Source of the DNA: Oerskovia enterophila
GTDB lineage: Bacteria > Actinomycetota > Actinomycetes > Actinomycetales > Cellulomonadaceae
Length of the DNA: 64,000 nucleotides
Reading direction: 5' to 3'
Assembly: GCF_001692445.1 (NCBI RefSeq)
Contig: NZ_MAQA01000007.1
Location: forward strand, 1-64,000
Position 1 is the first letter of the stretch. Every line of letters starts with the position of its first letter. The notes under the pieces are model-generated. The model made no database searches. It had not been told where the DNA came from and worked only from the letters and a program-made list of their open reading frames with translations. Of this stretch, positions 29,840 to 37,116 are shown piece by piece. The position numbers and the translations under genes are program-made.

Positions 29840-30393
29840 CCCGCTGGTGGCGCCCCGCGATCGCGGTGGCGTTCGTCGCGCTCGCGATCGTGTTCCGGCT
29901 CGTGCGCGAGGAGATCGGCGCCCCGCCGAACCTCGAGCTCGTGACCTCGGCGGCGTTCGTCGCCGCGGTCCTCGTCCGGCACCGCCTGGCGTTCCTGGCG
30001 CCGCTGGTCGTCGCGGTGGTCTCGGACCTCACGCTGGGCAACACGTCGATCGCGCTGTTCACGTGGAGCGCCTGGCTCGTCGTGGGCCTCGCAGCTCTCC
30101 TGACGCGCAGCACGTCGGGGTGGGGGCGCGTGGGCGCAGCCGCCGGGCTGGGCGTCGGCGGGTCGCTGTGGTTCTTCTTCTGGACCAACTTCGGCGTCTG
30201 GTTCCAGGGTCGCGGGGTCTGGTACCCCGCGGGGCTCGACGGGCTCGTGGCGAGCTACGTCGCCGGGTTGCCGTTCCTGCGGACCATGCTGGTCGGGAAC
30301 CTCGTGCTCCTGCCGGTCGTGGCCGCGGGCACGCTGCTCGTGGAGCGGCTCGAGCGGTCGCGGGGACTCGTGGCGGTGCCGCAGGCGGCGTGA
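29818..30393 (+). CDS. Integral membrane protein resembling an ECF transporter substrate-binding (S) component
   Basis: A 191-residue protein with five or six hydrophobic segments; PPNLELVTSAAFVAAVL and LVVAVVSDLTLGNTS resemble S components of ECF transporters or the related DUF6580 group. Its GTG start lies inside the preceding lipoprotein gene. DUF4430 lipoproteins often accompany such membrane proteins, so a small uptake module is likely, but the substrate is unknown. No ATPase or T component is nearby. A long palindromic element follows. Confidence 0.7.
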   Translation: MEARDLLTRWWRPAIAVAFVALAIVFRLVREEIGAPPNLELVTSAAFVAAVLVRHRLAFLAPLVVAVVSDLTLGNTSIALFTWSAWLVVGLAALLTRSTSGWGRVGAAAGLGVGGSLWFFFWTNFGVWFQGRGVWYPAGLDGLVASYVAGLPFLRTMLVGNLVLLPVVAAGTLLVERLERSRGLVAVPQAA

Positions 30394-30408
30394 GGTCGCT
30401 TCGTCTTT

Positions 30409-30481
30409 CGCTGAGGTAGAACGTCCTGCGTGAGGTAGAACCCGGTGGGTACTACCTCACGCAGGACGTTCTACCTCAGCG
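30409..30481. repeat. Paired-GAGGTAG palindromic element, copy 2
   Basis: Perfect 30-bp inverted repeat (30409-30438 with 30452-30481) and a 13-base loop. GAGGTAG lies at 30413 and 30432 and CTACCTC at 30452 and 30471; each pair is 19 bases apart, exactly as in the copy at 18157-18228. It sits between convergent genes and could act as a bidirectional terminator, a protein-binding site or a non-autonomous repeat. Confidence 0.85.
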
Positions 30482-30503
30482 GTTTCTGGGGCCTGGACCC
30501 TGC

Positions 30504-30944
30504 TCACCCGAGCTGCTCGGCCAGGGCCACGATGATCCCTTCCGGCCCGCGGAGGTAGCAGAGCCGATAGGCGTCCTCGTACCGGACGATCTCGCCCACG
30601 AGCGTGGCACCGAGCGCGCCGAGCCGTTCGACCGTGTCGTCGATGTCGTCGACAGCGAACATCACGCGGTGCAGGCCCAGGGTGTTCGACGGCGCGGTGC
30701 CCAGGCCGATGTCGACGGCGTCGGGCGAGTGGTAGGTGGACAGCTCGAGCCGGCCGGAGCCGCCCGGCACGCGCATCATCGCGATCTCGGACCGCATCCC
30801 GTCGAGCCCGACTACGCTCCCGGCCCAGGCCCCCTCGATGGGCGACCTGCCCTCGAGCTCCATCCCGAGCTCGACGAAGAACGCGACCGCCGCGTCGAGG
30901 TCGGCGACGACGATGCCGATGTTGTCCAGCCGCTGGATCGCCAC
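30504..30944 (-). CDS. VOC superfamily (glyoxalase/bleomycin-resistance-like) protein
   Basis: A 146-residue protein with two beta-alpha-beta-beta-beta units: LDNIGIVVADLDAAVAFFVELGM and LHRVMFAVDDIDDTVERLGALGA, ending YLRGPEGIIVALAEQLG. VOC proteins include lyases, dioxygenases and drug-binding proteins; the substrate cannot be told. GGAG lies before the GTG at 30944. It follows the DHFR-like gene after 13 bases, so the two form an operon. Confidence 0.88.
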   Translation of the reverse strand: MAIQRLDNIGIVVADLDAAVAFFVELGMELEGRSPIEGAWAGSVVGLDGMRSEIAMMRVPGGSGRLELSTYHSPDAVDIGLGTAPSNTLGLHRVMFAVDDIDDTVERLGALGATLVGEIVRYEDAYRLCYLRGPEGIIVALAEQLG

Positions 30945-30957
30945 GGTTGCTCCTGCC

Positions 30958-31611
30958 TCAGTCGGTCTGGTCTGCAGCACTGACGCCGCGGTCGGCGGCG
31001 GCCATGTCGCCCGTCGCGGGGGTGCCGTCGGCAAGACCGTAACGCAGCAGGACCGTGCCCGCAGGGCTGGCCGCAGGCGGCTCGAGCAGCGCCAGGTTGG
31101 TGGGGACGGCGCCGCCGTCGAACACCGACTTCCCGACGCCGAGGACGATCGGGTGCACCCACAGGTCGAGGCGGTCGAACAGCTTCTCGCGCAGCAGCGT
31201 CTGCACCAGGCCCAGGCTGCCGACGACCTTGACGTGCTCGTGCCGGTCGCGGACCTCGCGCACCGCGGCGGCGAGGTCGGGGCCGAGCTGCGCAGACCCG
31301 GCCCAGGAGAGGTCGGGCTTGCCGCGCGACGCGACGTACTTGGGGATGCGGTTGAAGAGCGCGGCGAAGTCGTCGTCCGGACCGCCCTCCTGGTGGGGCC
31401 AGAAGGCGGCGAAGATGTCGTAGGTGCGGCGCCCGAGCAGGAGGGCGTCGGTGCCCTCGTAGGCGGCCGCGACCTGCTCCCCGGCGACGTCGTCCAGCAG
31501 GGGAGCCTGCCAGCCGCCGAACGGGAACCCGATCGGGTCCTCGTCGGGCCCGCCGGGCGCCTGCCCGACGAGGTCCAGGGTCGTGAAGAGCTCGATCTCG
31601 ATCGATCCCAT
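30958..31611 (-). CDS. DHFR/RibD C-terminal-type reductase
   Basis: A 217-residue protein of the dihydrofolate reductase-like family (RibD C-terminal domain). Seen: an N-terminal strand IEIELFTTLDLVGQA, LLLGRRTYDIFAAFWP, and VVGSLGLVQTLLREKLFDRLDLWVHPIVLGVGKSVF, which form the NADPH-binding fold. Such proteins are usually annotated as dihydrofolate reductase family; true DHFR activity is unlikely. GGAG precedes the ATG. It is the last chromosomal gene before the prophage. Confidence 0.88.
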   Translation of the reverse strand: MGSIEIELFTTLDLVGQAPGGPDEDPIGFPFGGWQAPLLDDVAGEQVAAAYEGTDALLLGRRTYDIFAAFWPHQEGGPDDDFAALFNRIPKYVASRGKPDLSWAGSAQLGPDLAAAVREVRDRHEHVKVVGSLGLVQTLLREKLFDRLDLWVHPIVLGVGKSVFDGGAVPTNLALLEPPAASPAGTVLLRYGLADGTPATGDMAAADRGVSAADQTD

Positions 31612-31661
31612 GATGTGCTCCGGTGGATAGGCGGCAGGGTCATGGGGGTAGACCGGGTGGC

Positions 31662-31672
31662 GGGGGAGAAGT
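31662..31672. repeat. Possible left prophage-end repeat (attL candidate)
   Basis: GGGGGAGAAGT here is repeated at 44345-44355 in the same orientation, flanking the prophage. Eleven bases could match by chance in GC-rich DNA, so this is only a candidate. The stretch 31612-31973 otherwise holds one terminator and no gene. Confidence 0.25.
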
Positions 31673-31807
31673 CATCGGGCGCTGGCGAGGACGTGCCTGA
31701 GCTGGGCGCCGTGGGAGCGCCGTTCGTGGGGTCGCCACGATGGTGGCACACCTGCCGTGATGGGCGACGCACCCGGAGCTGCGGCAACGTTCGCTCTGAA
31801 CAACGAC

Positions 31808-31839
31808 AAGCCCCGCCCTCCCGAAGGAGGGCGGGGCTT
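31808..31839 (-). terminator. Hairpin terminator at the prophage left edge
   Basis: Perfect 14-bp inverted repeat (31808-31821 with 31826-31839) with a CGAA loop, downstream of the last phage gene on the minus strand. It would end the late lysis transcript. Confidence 0.8.
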
Positions 31840-31973
31840 CGTCGTGCTCGGGTCAGGTGTGCGCGGGCCGGGACCCGCCGAGCCTGGCGTCGGGTGACGG
31901 CCCCTCCGCTCGACCACGCCGGGCGCCGTCGAGGTGCGGGTACGCAGAACCACGACCGGTCTCTGGACCCCCG

Positions 31974-32333
31974 TCACCCAGCCTGGACGTGTGGCGCACG
32001 ATCCGCCCCCCGATCGGAGGCGGACAGCGTCGTGATGGCGTGCGCGCCGTCGGGCGTGACCGGGGCGTAGGACGGCGGCCGTGCGGAGCCGAGGGCGAGG
32101 CGGGTGAGCCAGTCGGGGATGTGGGGCTCGGCCCAGCGCCAGGCGATGTACCAGGCGCCGACGCCCAGGGCTGTGACGGCGGTGAGTGCGAGGTCGGACG
32201 TGAGGAGATCGGTGACCTCGGTGGGCAGGACCGCGACCGTGAGGAGCCAGGCGACGGCCGAGCCCCACAGGACGGGCACGACGGTGCGCAGGCAGGAGAC
32301 GGCACGATCGGAGATCGGGGACGGGCTGGTCAT
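31974..32333 (-). CDS. Small phage membrane protein, holin candidate
   Basis: A 119-residue protein with two hydrophobic helices (VVPVLWGSAVAWLLTVAVL and LALTAVTALGVGAWYIAW) and a hydrophilic tail. The position directly after the amidase gene, with a 4-base gap, and the helix pattern fit a class II holin that would let the amidase reach the cell wall. The holin call rests on context, not on a recognised family. Confidence 0.6.
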   Translation of the reverse strand: MTSPSPISDRAVSCLRTVVPVLWGSAVAWLLTVAVLPTEVTDLLTSDLALTAVTALGVGAWYIAWRWAEPHIPDWLTRLALGSARPPSYAPVTPDGAHAITTLSASDRGADRAPHVQAG

Positions 32334-32337
32334 CGGT

Positions 32338-33141
32338 TCACGCTCCTGAGGGGAACGCGGTGGTGATCGCGGCGAACTGCGCGGCGGAGACGCCCAGCGA
32401 GGGCAGCGTCTGGGTGAGGTTGACGTACTGGTCCCATCCGACGACGGGCGCGGACCGCCCGCCGGAGACGATGATCGCGGCGTTGTTCGACTTGTTCAGG
32501 ATCACAATCATGTCGTCCTCCAGGACGTTGGGCATCGGGGCGGGTGCGGGAAGGGTGGGGATGATCGCCTGGGCGCGGGCGAAGATGGCGGGGATCTGGC
32601 CGATCTTGGTGTCCCCGGGGCAGAGCTTGCCGCGGGAGCGGGAGTAGTACATTCCGCCGCCGCGCTGCTCGCGCCCGGCGAGGATGGAGGGCAGGGCGGG
32701 GAAGTCCCCGTCGATGCCCAGCCGGTGCCAGGACAGGCCCCTGGAGGGCTCGCCCAGCGCAGAGCTGGTCGCGAGCTTGACCTGGATGCGGTGCTGGACG
32801 GCGCACCAGGCGTAGAGCTGGGCCAGGCGCTCGGCTTGGGCGGGCGTCCAGGGTTCGGTGTTCGGGTTGGTGACTCCTCCTTGCGTCTCGATGCTGATGG
32901 TCGCGTCGTTGCCTTCGAGGTCGGCGAACGCGTTGTCGTCGGTGTTGACGTACTGCTCGAACGTGCCGTCGCGGCGGACGTAGAAGTGTGAGTCGACCTG
33001 CCCGCTGACGTTGAAGAACCCGAACAGCGAGGCGGCTTCGGAGACGGCGACGTGCAGGTTGACGCGGTTGTGGGCGCCGAGTGGGCTGCGCCCCTTGTCG
33101 GCAGTGATGGGACGCTTGATGGCGTCCGGATGCCAGGGCAT
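32338..33141 (-). CDS. Phage N-acetylmuramoyl-L-alanine amidase (endolysin)
   Basis: A 267-residue lytic enzyme that cuts the bond between muramic acid and the peptide stem. The catalytic domain (about 1-175) is of the Amidase_2/PGRP type; probable zinc ligands are His in NLHVAVSE, His in SWHRLGID and Cys in GKLCPGD. The C-terminal about 80 residues (MIVILNKSNNAAIIVSGG...) form a separate module, probably for wall binding. A strong AGGAGG lies before the ATG. The holin candidate follows immediately. Confidence 0.9.
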   Translation of the reverse strand: MPWHPDAIKRPITADKGRSPLGAHNRVNLHVAVSEAASLFGFFNVSGQVDSHFYVRRDGTFEQYVNTDDNAFADLEGNDATISIETQGGVTNPNTEPWTPAQAERLAQLYAWCAVQHRIQVKLATSSALGEPSRGLSWHRLGIDGDFPALPSILAGREQRGGGMYYSRSRGKLCPGDTKIGQIPAIFARAQAIIPTLPAPAPMPNVLEDDMIVILNKSNNAAIIVSGGRSAPVVGWDQYVNLTQTLPSLGVSAAQFAAITTAFPSGA

Positions 33142-33165
33142 ATGAACCTCCTGTGGGTATGACGA

Positions 33166-33195
33166 AGGCCCCGACGCAGGTCGCGTGCGGGGCCT
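33166..33195 (-). terminator. Hairpin between lysis genes
   Basis: AGGCCCCG/CGGGGCCT arms (33166-33173 with 33188-33195) with an inner 4-bp stem, between the upstream membrane protein gene and the amidase on the minus strand. It may be a weak terminator or attenuator. Confidence 0.5.
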
Positions 33196-33207
33196 GGGGT
33201 GGGTGGG

Positions 33208-33594
33208 TCAGTCGGTGGTGGCGAGGTGGTCGTCGAGGCGCTTGGACAGGACGGCGTGCTCGCGACGCTGCTCGGCGTCGCGGCCTTCCATGCGTTCGTC
33301 GAGTCGGGCCAGGGCGTCGGTCTGCTGCCGTTGGGTGTGGCGGATGCCGCCGATCTCCCCGTCGTGGCGCTTCTGCCCGGCCTCGAGGCGGTCGAGGCCG
33401 GCGGACAGGTCTCCGCGCATGGCAGTGAGCTCGTCGCGCAGGTTCGGGTACTCCGCGTCGGCGTGCTCGTTGGCGGTCTGCTCGCGGGCCTCGCGGGCGT
33501 CGCGCCCTATCCGGTCGAGCTTGATCTTGCCGAGGGCCGCGATCAGGATCAGGCCCGCCGTCGCGATGAGCTGGATGACGACGGCCTCGCTCAC
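33208..33594 (-). CDS. Phage membrane-anchored coiled-coil protein (DUF2746-like)
   Basis: A 128-residue protein: one N-terminal helix (VVIQLIATAGLILIAALG), then about 90 residues of charged coiled coil (EYPNLRDELTAMRGDLSAGLDRLEAGQ and onward). This matches the DUF2746-type proteins encoded beside lysis genes in actinophages, some of which act as second holins or spanin-like factors. The GTG at 33594 overlaps the preceding stop as GTGA. Confidence 0.7.
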   Translation of the reverse strand: MSEAVVIQLIATAGLILIAALGKIKLDRIGRDAREAREQTANEHADAEYPNLRDELTAMRGDLSAGLDRLEAGQKRHDGEIGGIRHTQRQQTDALARLDERMEGRDAEQRREHAVLSKRLDDHLATTD

Positions 33595-33830
33595 CGTGCG
33601 GTCCAGGCGAGCGCGACGCGCAGCCCGTTGCCGGCCCAGGTCAGGGGCCGCGCCTGCGACGGGACGAAGGGCGAGGTCTGTGCGGCGCGGTCCGCCAGGA
33701 GCTGCGCGCGTTCGGTGACCTCCGCGACCGGCACGAAGTCGTTGTTCGAGGCGGTGAGGTCGTTGACGACCTGGCGGCGGGGGCCTTCCCCGGGCACGGG
33801 GACGACGTGCTGACGTGGGCTGGTCGCCAT
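33591..33830 (-). CDS. Small phage protein of unknown function
   Basis: A 79-residue protein (MATSPRQHVVPVPGEGPRR... ending LRVALAWTAR) with an AGGAGG ribosome site about nine bases before the ATG. Its position just before the lysis genes resembles small proteins at the end of actinophage tail operons. Its stop overlaps the next start by 4 bases. The open frame runs further upstream to 34172 but the extra part is Pro/Arg-rich and overlaps another gene. Confidence 0.65.
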   Translation of the reverse strand: MATSPRQHVVPVPGEGPRRQVVNDLTASNNDFVPVAEVTERAQLLADRAAQTSPFVPSQARPLTWAGNGLRVALAWTAR

Positions 33831-33844
33831 CGGTGACCACCTCC

Positions 33845-33988
33845 TCAGGGTCGGCTCGGGGGTCGGGTCGGGGGTCGGCTCAGCCTGCGGGCCCTGTCGG
33901 CCTCGGCCCGGCATGCGTCGCAGGTCGTGCGGCCTGGCGGCGTGACGTCGGGACAGCGAGAGCAGGGGGGGACCAGCGGCGGGGCCAC
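33845..33988 (-). CDS. 47-residue double-CxxC miniprotein
   Basis: A short gene with GTG start at 33988, preceded by GGAGGTGGG. The product has CSRC at residues 9-12 and CDAC at 23-26, a probable zinc ribbon, then EADRARR and a Pro/Arg tail. This pattern resembles the N-terminal part of actinophage HNH endonucleases, so it may be a remnant of one or a stand-alone miniprotein. Its TGA overlaps the ribosome site of the next gene. Confidence 0.55.
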   Translation of the reverse strand: MAPPLVPPCSRCPDVTPPGRTTCDACRAEADRARRLSRPPTRPPSRP

Positions 33989-34335
33989 CCCACCCACCTC
34001 CTGTCACGTGGTGCGCCCGACCGGGCGTGGTCACCGGAGGGCGGGGAAGTGTGGGCCCGACCCAGCGACCTGTGCTGGGATGGGTCGGGCCGTGCTGTGC
34101 AGGCGAGTACCGGGCATGAGAAAGGCCCCGCGGCGAACCTCGGGGCCTTGTCTGCTGATGGGTAAAATCCACCTAAGCACAGACTAGGTGGACGGAACGT
34201 CGCTCGCAAGACGGTGAGATGTCACGGCTCCGCGACAACGCGCTGTGGCATGGTGCCATGACGTCGCGGCCTCCATACCTCGTCGTAGTCCGGGTGATCG
34301 GCAGAGACCGAGGCGAGCGTCCGGAGGATCAGTGA
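33989..34335. other. Gene-free stretch with three hairpins, possible deletion junction
   Basis: No supported gene. It contains three inverted repeats: 34054-34064/34081-34091 (11 bp), 34122-34130/34141-34149 (9 bp, terminator-like) and 34168-34175/34185-34192 (8 bp). In intact actinophages the terminase-to-tail genes would lie between the early genes on one side and the lysis genes on the other, which is where this gap falls. Confidence 0.5.
34122..34149 (-). terminator. Terminator of the prophage early operon
   Basis: A 9-bp stem AAGGCCCCG/CGGGGCCTT with a 10-base loop; on the minus strand it continues TTTCTC. It is placed to end transcription coming from the early genes. Confidence 0.6.
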
Positions 34336-34488
34336 TCACTCCGCCAGCACGCGCGTGCCCGAGATGCAGACGGGCCCGGTGCCGTAGAGCGTGACGCGGC
34401 CGATCCAGACCTGACTTGTGTCGGCGCACAGGCGCGCGGCTTCCTCGTCTTCGGCGATACGTACCAGGAGGACCTCGGTGAACCTCAC
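34336..34488 (-). CDS. 50-residue phage miniprotein (DUF6221-like N-terminus)
   Basis: A GTG start overlaps the preceding stop as GTGA. The product begins RFTEVLLVRIAEDEEAARLC, which resembles the ARxxEDExxAR opening of DUF6221 proteins found in actinophages, but is shorter than that family. The coupled overlap supports it being real. Confidence 0.5.
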   Translation of the reverse strand: MRFTEVLLVRIAEDEEAARLCADTSQVWIGRVTLYGTGPVCISGTRVLAE

Positions 34489-34556
34489 GGGGCGATCTCC
34501 ACGGGTGTCGTGAGCGGCAGGTTCGTGGTGGTCCAGGTGCCGACGGCGAGCGTCAT
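34485..34556 (-). CDS. 23-residue candidate miniprotein
   Basis: The ATG overlaps the upstream stop (ATGA) and the stop overlaps the next start (GTGA), so it fits exactly into the coupled gene chain. Product MTLAVGTWTTTNLPLTTPVE and three more residues; no known relatives. It may be only a translational link between its neighbours. Confidence 0.35.
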   Translation of the reverse strand: MTLAVGTWTTTNLPLTTPVEIAP

Positions 34557-35401
34557 GCCGCCACCTGCTTGCGCCTGGGGCGCTCGGCGAGGTCGAGCGC
34601 GTCGGCGAGCCGGTACAGCCCGTCGACGACTTCCTCGAGCTTCTCGCGCTGCACCCACTTGAAGACGGTGCCGGGCTTGACCTCGTGCCCGACGATCTTG
34701 AGTGCGCGCACGATCTCGGCGGGCGTCATGAGCCGGTCCTCGAGCGCGTCACGGACGTAGGCCTGCTGCTCGTCGTGCGTGAACTCGGTTCCGCATTCCC
34801 GGCAGGTACCGCCGTCGCGGCCCTCGCGCAGGTAGAGCTCGCCGCGGCATCCGGCACCGTCAGTCCCACGCGCCCGGCAGGGCCCGAGGTAGGTCGGCGG
34901 CGCGGGCTGCTCGAGCATCTTGTGGACCCGTTCACGGAAGTCGTGGGCCTCGTCGCAGAAGTCGAGGGCTTCGCGCTCGTCCTGCGTGAAGTGTCCGTAC
35001 CGTTCGGCGACCTGTCCGAGCAGTGCGGGCATGGTCGACGTCGTGATGGGGGCGCGCCGGTCGGGGCAGTTCCACCAGCTCGGTGCGGCCGGGACGGGCT
35101 GGCCTGCCCTGGTGGCTTCGGCGGCCGCGGCGAGCCAGGCCTTCACGCACTGTCCGTCGCAGCCGTGCTCGGGCGGGACCTCGTCGAGCAGGACCGCGGC
35201 GTAGATCCTCGCCTGGTCCTCGATCTCACGCATGAGGTCCGAGACCGCGACGTCGATGGGGAGCGGGGCCTCGGTCGCCACGGACGGCATCCCGGTCAGC
35301 GCGTTGCCACCGCCACCATGGAGCCGCGCCTGCAAGCGGGGCCAACGTTCGACGATCCACAGGAGATCGGTTCGTGCATCCAGGGCTGTCCGTGCGTCCA
35401 T
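34553..35401 (-). CDS. Phage zinc-binding and helix-turn-helix protein
   Basis: A 282-residue protein. The middle contains two Cys pairs (GPCRARGTDGAGCRGELYL and GTCRECGTEF) forming a probable zinc ribbon. The C-terminal 60 residues (MTPAEIVRALKIVGHEVKPG, then TVFKWVQREKLE) are a helix-turn-helix followed by a basic tail. Similar two-part proteins occur among actinophage early genes; the role is unknown, probably transcriptional. The start ATG at 35401 has AAGGCGAG upstream. The open frame continues to 35458. Confidence 0.7.
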   Translation of the reverse strand: MDARTALDARTDLLWIVERWPRLQARLHGGGGNALTGMPSVATEAPLPIDVAVSDLMREIEDQARIYAAVLLDEVPPEHGCDGQCVKAWLAAAAEATRAGQPVPAAPSWWNCPDRRAPITTSTMPALLGQVAERYGHFTQDEREALDFCDEAHDFRERVHKMLEQPAPPTYLGPCRARGTDGAGCRGELYLREGRDGGTCRECGTEFTHDEQQAYVRDALEDRLMTPAEIVRALKIVGHEVKPGTVFKWVQREKLEEVVDGLYRLADALDLAERPRRKQVAA

Positions 35402-35725
35402 GCCGGCTCGCCTTCCGGTTGGGCGGTCGATCGTACGGACCTGGCGCGCGACCTTCAAGACCAGATGAGGTGAGATCCGGGGGATCTGGTCGCAGGACTT
35501 GAGTCTTGCCCTGGAACCTCGACGTGCGGGCCGCGAGGTCAGGGTTACGGGACCAACTTGGACCGGTGTTGGATCAGACGGGCGCGTTGGAGCTGAGACG
35601 CGAACATCCGACCCTTGGATGGGTGATGCAGGTCACCTCGCTCCAGAATGCACCATTCGGTTGCCCCGAGCATGCTCCTCGTGGGTCGCCTATAGGGGGC
35701 AACCGCGCATGAGAAGGAGCATCTT
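35402..35725 (+). promoter_or_regulatory. Intergenic region before the cargo cassette
   Basis: About 320 bases with divergent promoters expected. CTATAG at 35691-35696 is a -10 candidate for the rightward cassette and AAGGAG at 35713-35718 its ribosome site. The stretch is visibly richer in A/T than the flanking DNA. No further gene is supported. Confidence 0.45.
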
Positions 35726-36679
35726 GTGAGACGAACGATCGCGCGCACGGTGACCGCTACCACGGTCACGTTCGCGCTCTTGGCCGTGGGGCTTCCCACG
35801 GCATCCGCCGCCCGAGACTCGACCGATTCCACCGCTCGGCTCGTCGCAGAGGCCGCGCCGGGGCCGGCGGAAGTACTGGCAGGACAGACAGCCGGCGAGG
35901 CACTGAACATCGACGGAGCGTTGACCGCAACCATCCCGTTGGACGCGACCTCGCCGATCACCATCGCCCCGATCGAGAGCGACGAAACCCATCCGGCCAA
36001 CTCGGCACCGACGAGCCTCGCGGTATCCCTCCCAGAAGGCCTTGGACTCACCGACGGCGAGGTGGCAGCGGATGGATCCGTCGTCTACCGCTCAGAAGCA
36101 GGCAGCACTGACGTTGCCGTGCAGGCGCTGGACACTGGCGAGCTCCGTGTCGCGACGATCCTGAACGACAAGAACGCTCCAACCAACTATGAGTATGCGT
36201 TGCCGGACGGTGTCGACGCGCGGGTACTCGAGGACGGTTCTGTCCTCCTTGGCCGCGATGGGTACGCCGTTGGGTCTGTTGCTGCTCCTTGGGCGACGGA
36301 CGCCAATGGCGAAGCGGTCCCCACGCACTACGCCATCGCCAACGGCTCGTTGCTCCAGACCATCTCCACGACGCCCGATACGGTATTCCCCGTGGTCGCG
36401 GACCCGGCCTGGAAGTGGTGGGGCGCCCAGTACACGTTTACCGCTCGCCAGGCTAACGCCCTTCTGGTTGCAGTCGGCGGCGGTGGCAGTGTCGCCGGGG
36501 TTGTGGCCGCTTTGGCTGGAGCTGGGATCGTCACGGCGCCCGTGGCGGCGGCGGCAGGTTTTGTGGCGGCGGTCATGGCCCTTGGATCGGTGGCGATCGG
36601 GTACTGCGCGTCGCCGGGCAAGGGCCTCTACCTGAACTTCTTCTACACTGGCATCGTCACGTGTACTCAGCGACGATGA
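35726..36679 (+). CDS. Secreted protein with C-terminal hydrophobic, two-cysteine domain; candidate toxin/bacteriocin
   Basis: A 317-residue exported protein. Residues 1-29 are a Sec signal peptide ending SAA. A middle domain follows (about 90-235: LPEGLGLTDGEV..., VAAPWATDANGEAVPTHYAI..., VVADPAW), a module I recall as recurring in secreted actinobacterial proteins. The C-terminal about 80 residues are a Gly/Ala/Val-rich hydrophobic hairpin (VAGVVAALAGAGIVTAPVAA) and a tail with two Cys, CASPGKGLYLNFFYTG then CTQRR. That end looks membrane-active, like pore-forming bacteriocins. Ribosome site AAGGAG before the GTG. It lies opposite to the phage genes, followed by a small membrane protein. 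The toxin role is inference. Confidence 0.75.
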   Translation: MRRTIARTVTATTVTFALLAVGLPTASAARDSTDSTARLVAEAAPGPAEVLAGQTAGEALNIDGALTATIPLDATSPITIAPIESDETHPANSAPTSLAVSLPEGLGLTDGEVAADGSVVYRSEAGSTDVAVQALDTGELRVATILNDKNAPTNYEYALPDGVDARVLEDGSVLLGRDGYAVGSVAAPWATDANGEAVPTHYAIANGSLLQTISTTPDTVFPVVADPAWKWWGAQYTFTARQANALLVAVGGGGSVAGVVAALAGAGIVTAPVAAAAGFVAAVMALGSVAIGYCASPGKGLYLNFFYTGIVTCTQRR

Positions 36680-36692
36680 GACAGGAGTCCTG

Positions 36693-36902
36693 ATGCTGGC
36701 GAACCACCCGGTTGCTCGTCGCATTGTCGTGATTGGTGCGCTCGCCGTTCCGATCTCCGCGATGCTCGCGTTCCTGATTGTGCAACCTGAGATCAGCAGT
36801 GTGACGCTCGCTGCGTACGCTTTCGGCTTCATTCTCTTCACGCTTGGCATGGCGCTTCTCTTCTCGAATCTGCGCAAGGATCGAGTCGCGAAGCGGAAGT
36901 AG
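36693..36902 (+). CDS. Small two-helix membrane protein, candidate immunity protein
   Basis: A 69-residue protein with two membrane helices (IVVIGALAVPISAMLAFLIV and LAAYAFGFILFTLGMALLF) and a basic tail (RKDRVAKRK). AGGAG stands before the ATG, 13 bases after the secreted-protein stop, and a shared terminator follows. Small basic membrane proteins directly after a pore-forming bacteriocin gene are usually its immunity factor; here that is inferred from position and shape only. Confidence 0.7.
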   Translation: MLANHPVARRIVVIGALAVPISAMLAFLIVQPEISSVTLAAYAFGFILFTLGMALLFSNLRKDRVAKRK

Positions 36903-36915
36903 ACTCCGCACAGTT

Positions 36916-36953
36916 CGAGGGGCCCCAGGTGTTTCGTCACCTGTGGCCCCTCG
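36916..36953 (+). terminator. Intrinsic terminator of the cargo cassette
   Basis: A 16-bp stem with one mismatch (36916-36931 with 36938-36953) followed by GGTTTT. It closes a self-contained rightward unit inside the leftward prophage operon. Confidence 0.85.
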
Positions 36954-37002
36954 GGTTTTCGTCACGGAGCCAGGTGGCGGCATGTGCAGCAGGGGCGCCG
37001 GC

Positions 37003-37116
37003 TCAACCTTGAGTGAGCCAGGGTCCGGTGTACGTGACGATGGTGCGCGAGACTTGGTCGTTGTCCGCGTAGGACTCCCTGACCTGGTCCGTCGTAGGTG
37101 TCCATCCGTCAGCCAC
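37003..37116 (-). CDS. 37-residue phage miniprotein
   Basis: GTG start at 37116 with GAGAGGAG six bases upstream; overlaps the preceding gene by 8 bases. The product begins VADGWTPTTDQVRESYADND and ends with TYTGPWLTQG. WTPTT-xx-VR openings are common in short actinophage proteins. Function unknown. Confidence 0.6.
   Translation of the reverse strand: MADGWTPTTDQVRESYADNDQVSRTIVTYTGPWLTQG

Noticed and set aside
31672-32268. Open frame through the left prophage edge
   Set aside because: It crosses the perfect 14-bp terminator at 31808-31839 and overlaps the holin candidate in another frame; the product is His/Arg/Pro-rich.
33595-33840. Upstream extension of the coiled-coil membrane protein
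   Set aside because: The extra N-terminal part is Arg/Pro-rich and lies inside the neighbouring gene; the GTGA overlap at 33594 is the better start.
34150-34260. tRNA-like sequence in the prophage as attachment site
   Set aside because: The short stems near 34168-34192 do not make a cloverleaf and no CCA or anticodon arm is present. I found no tRNA or rRNA gene in the window.
34184-34429. Minus-strand frame in the hairpin-rich gap
   Set aside because: It overlaps the coupled 50-residue gene at 34336-34488 in a different frame, has no ribosome site and a His/Arg-rich product.
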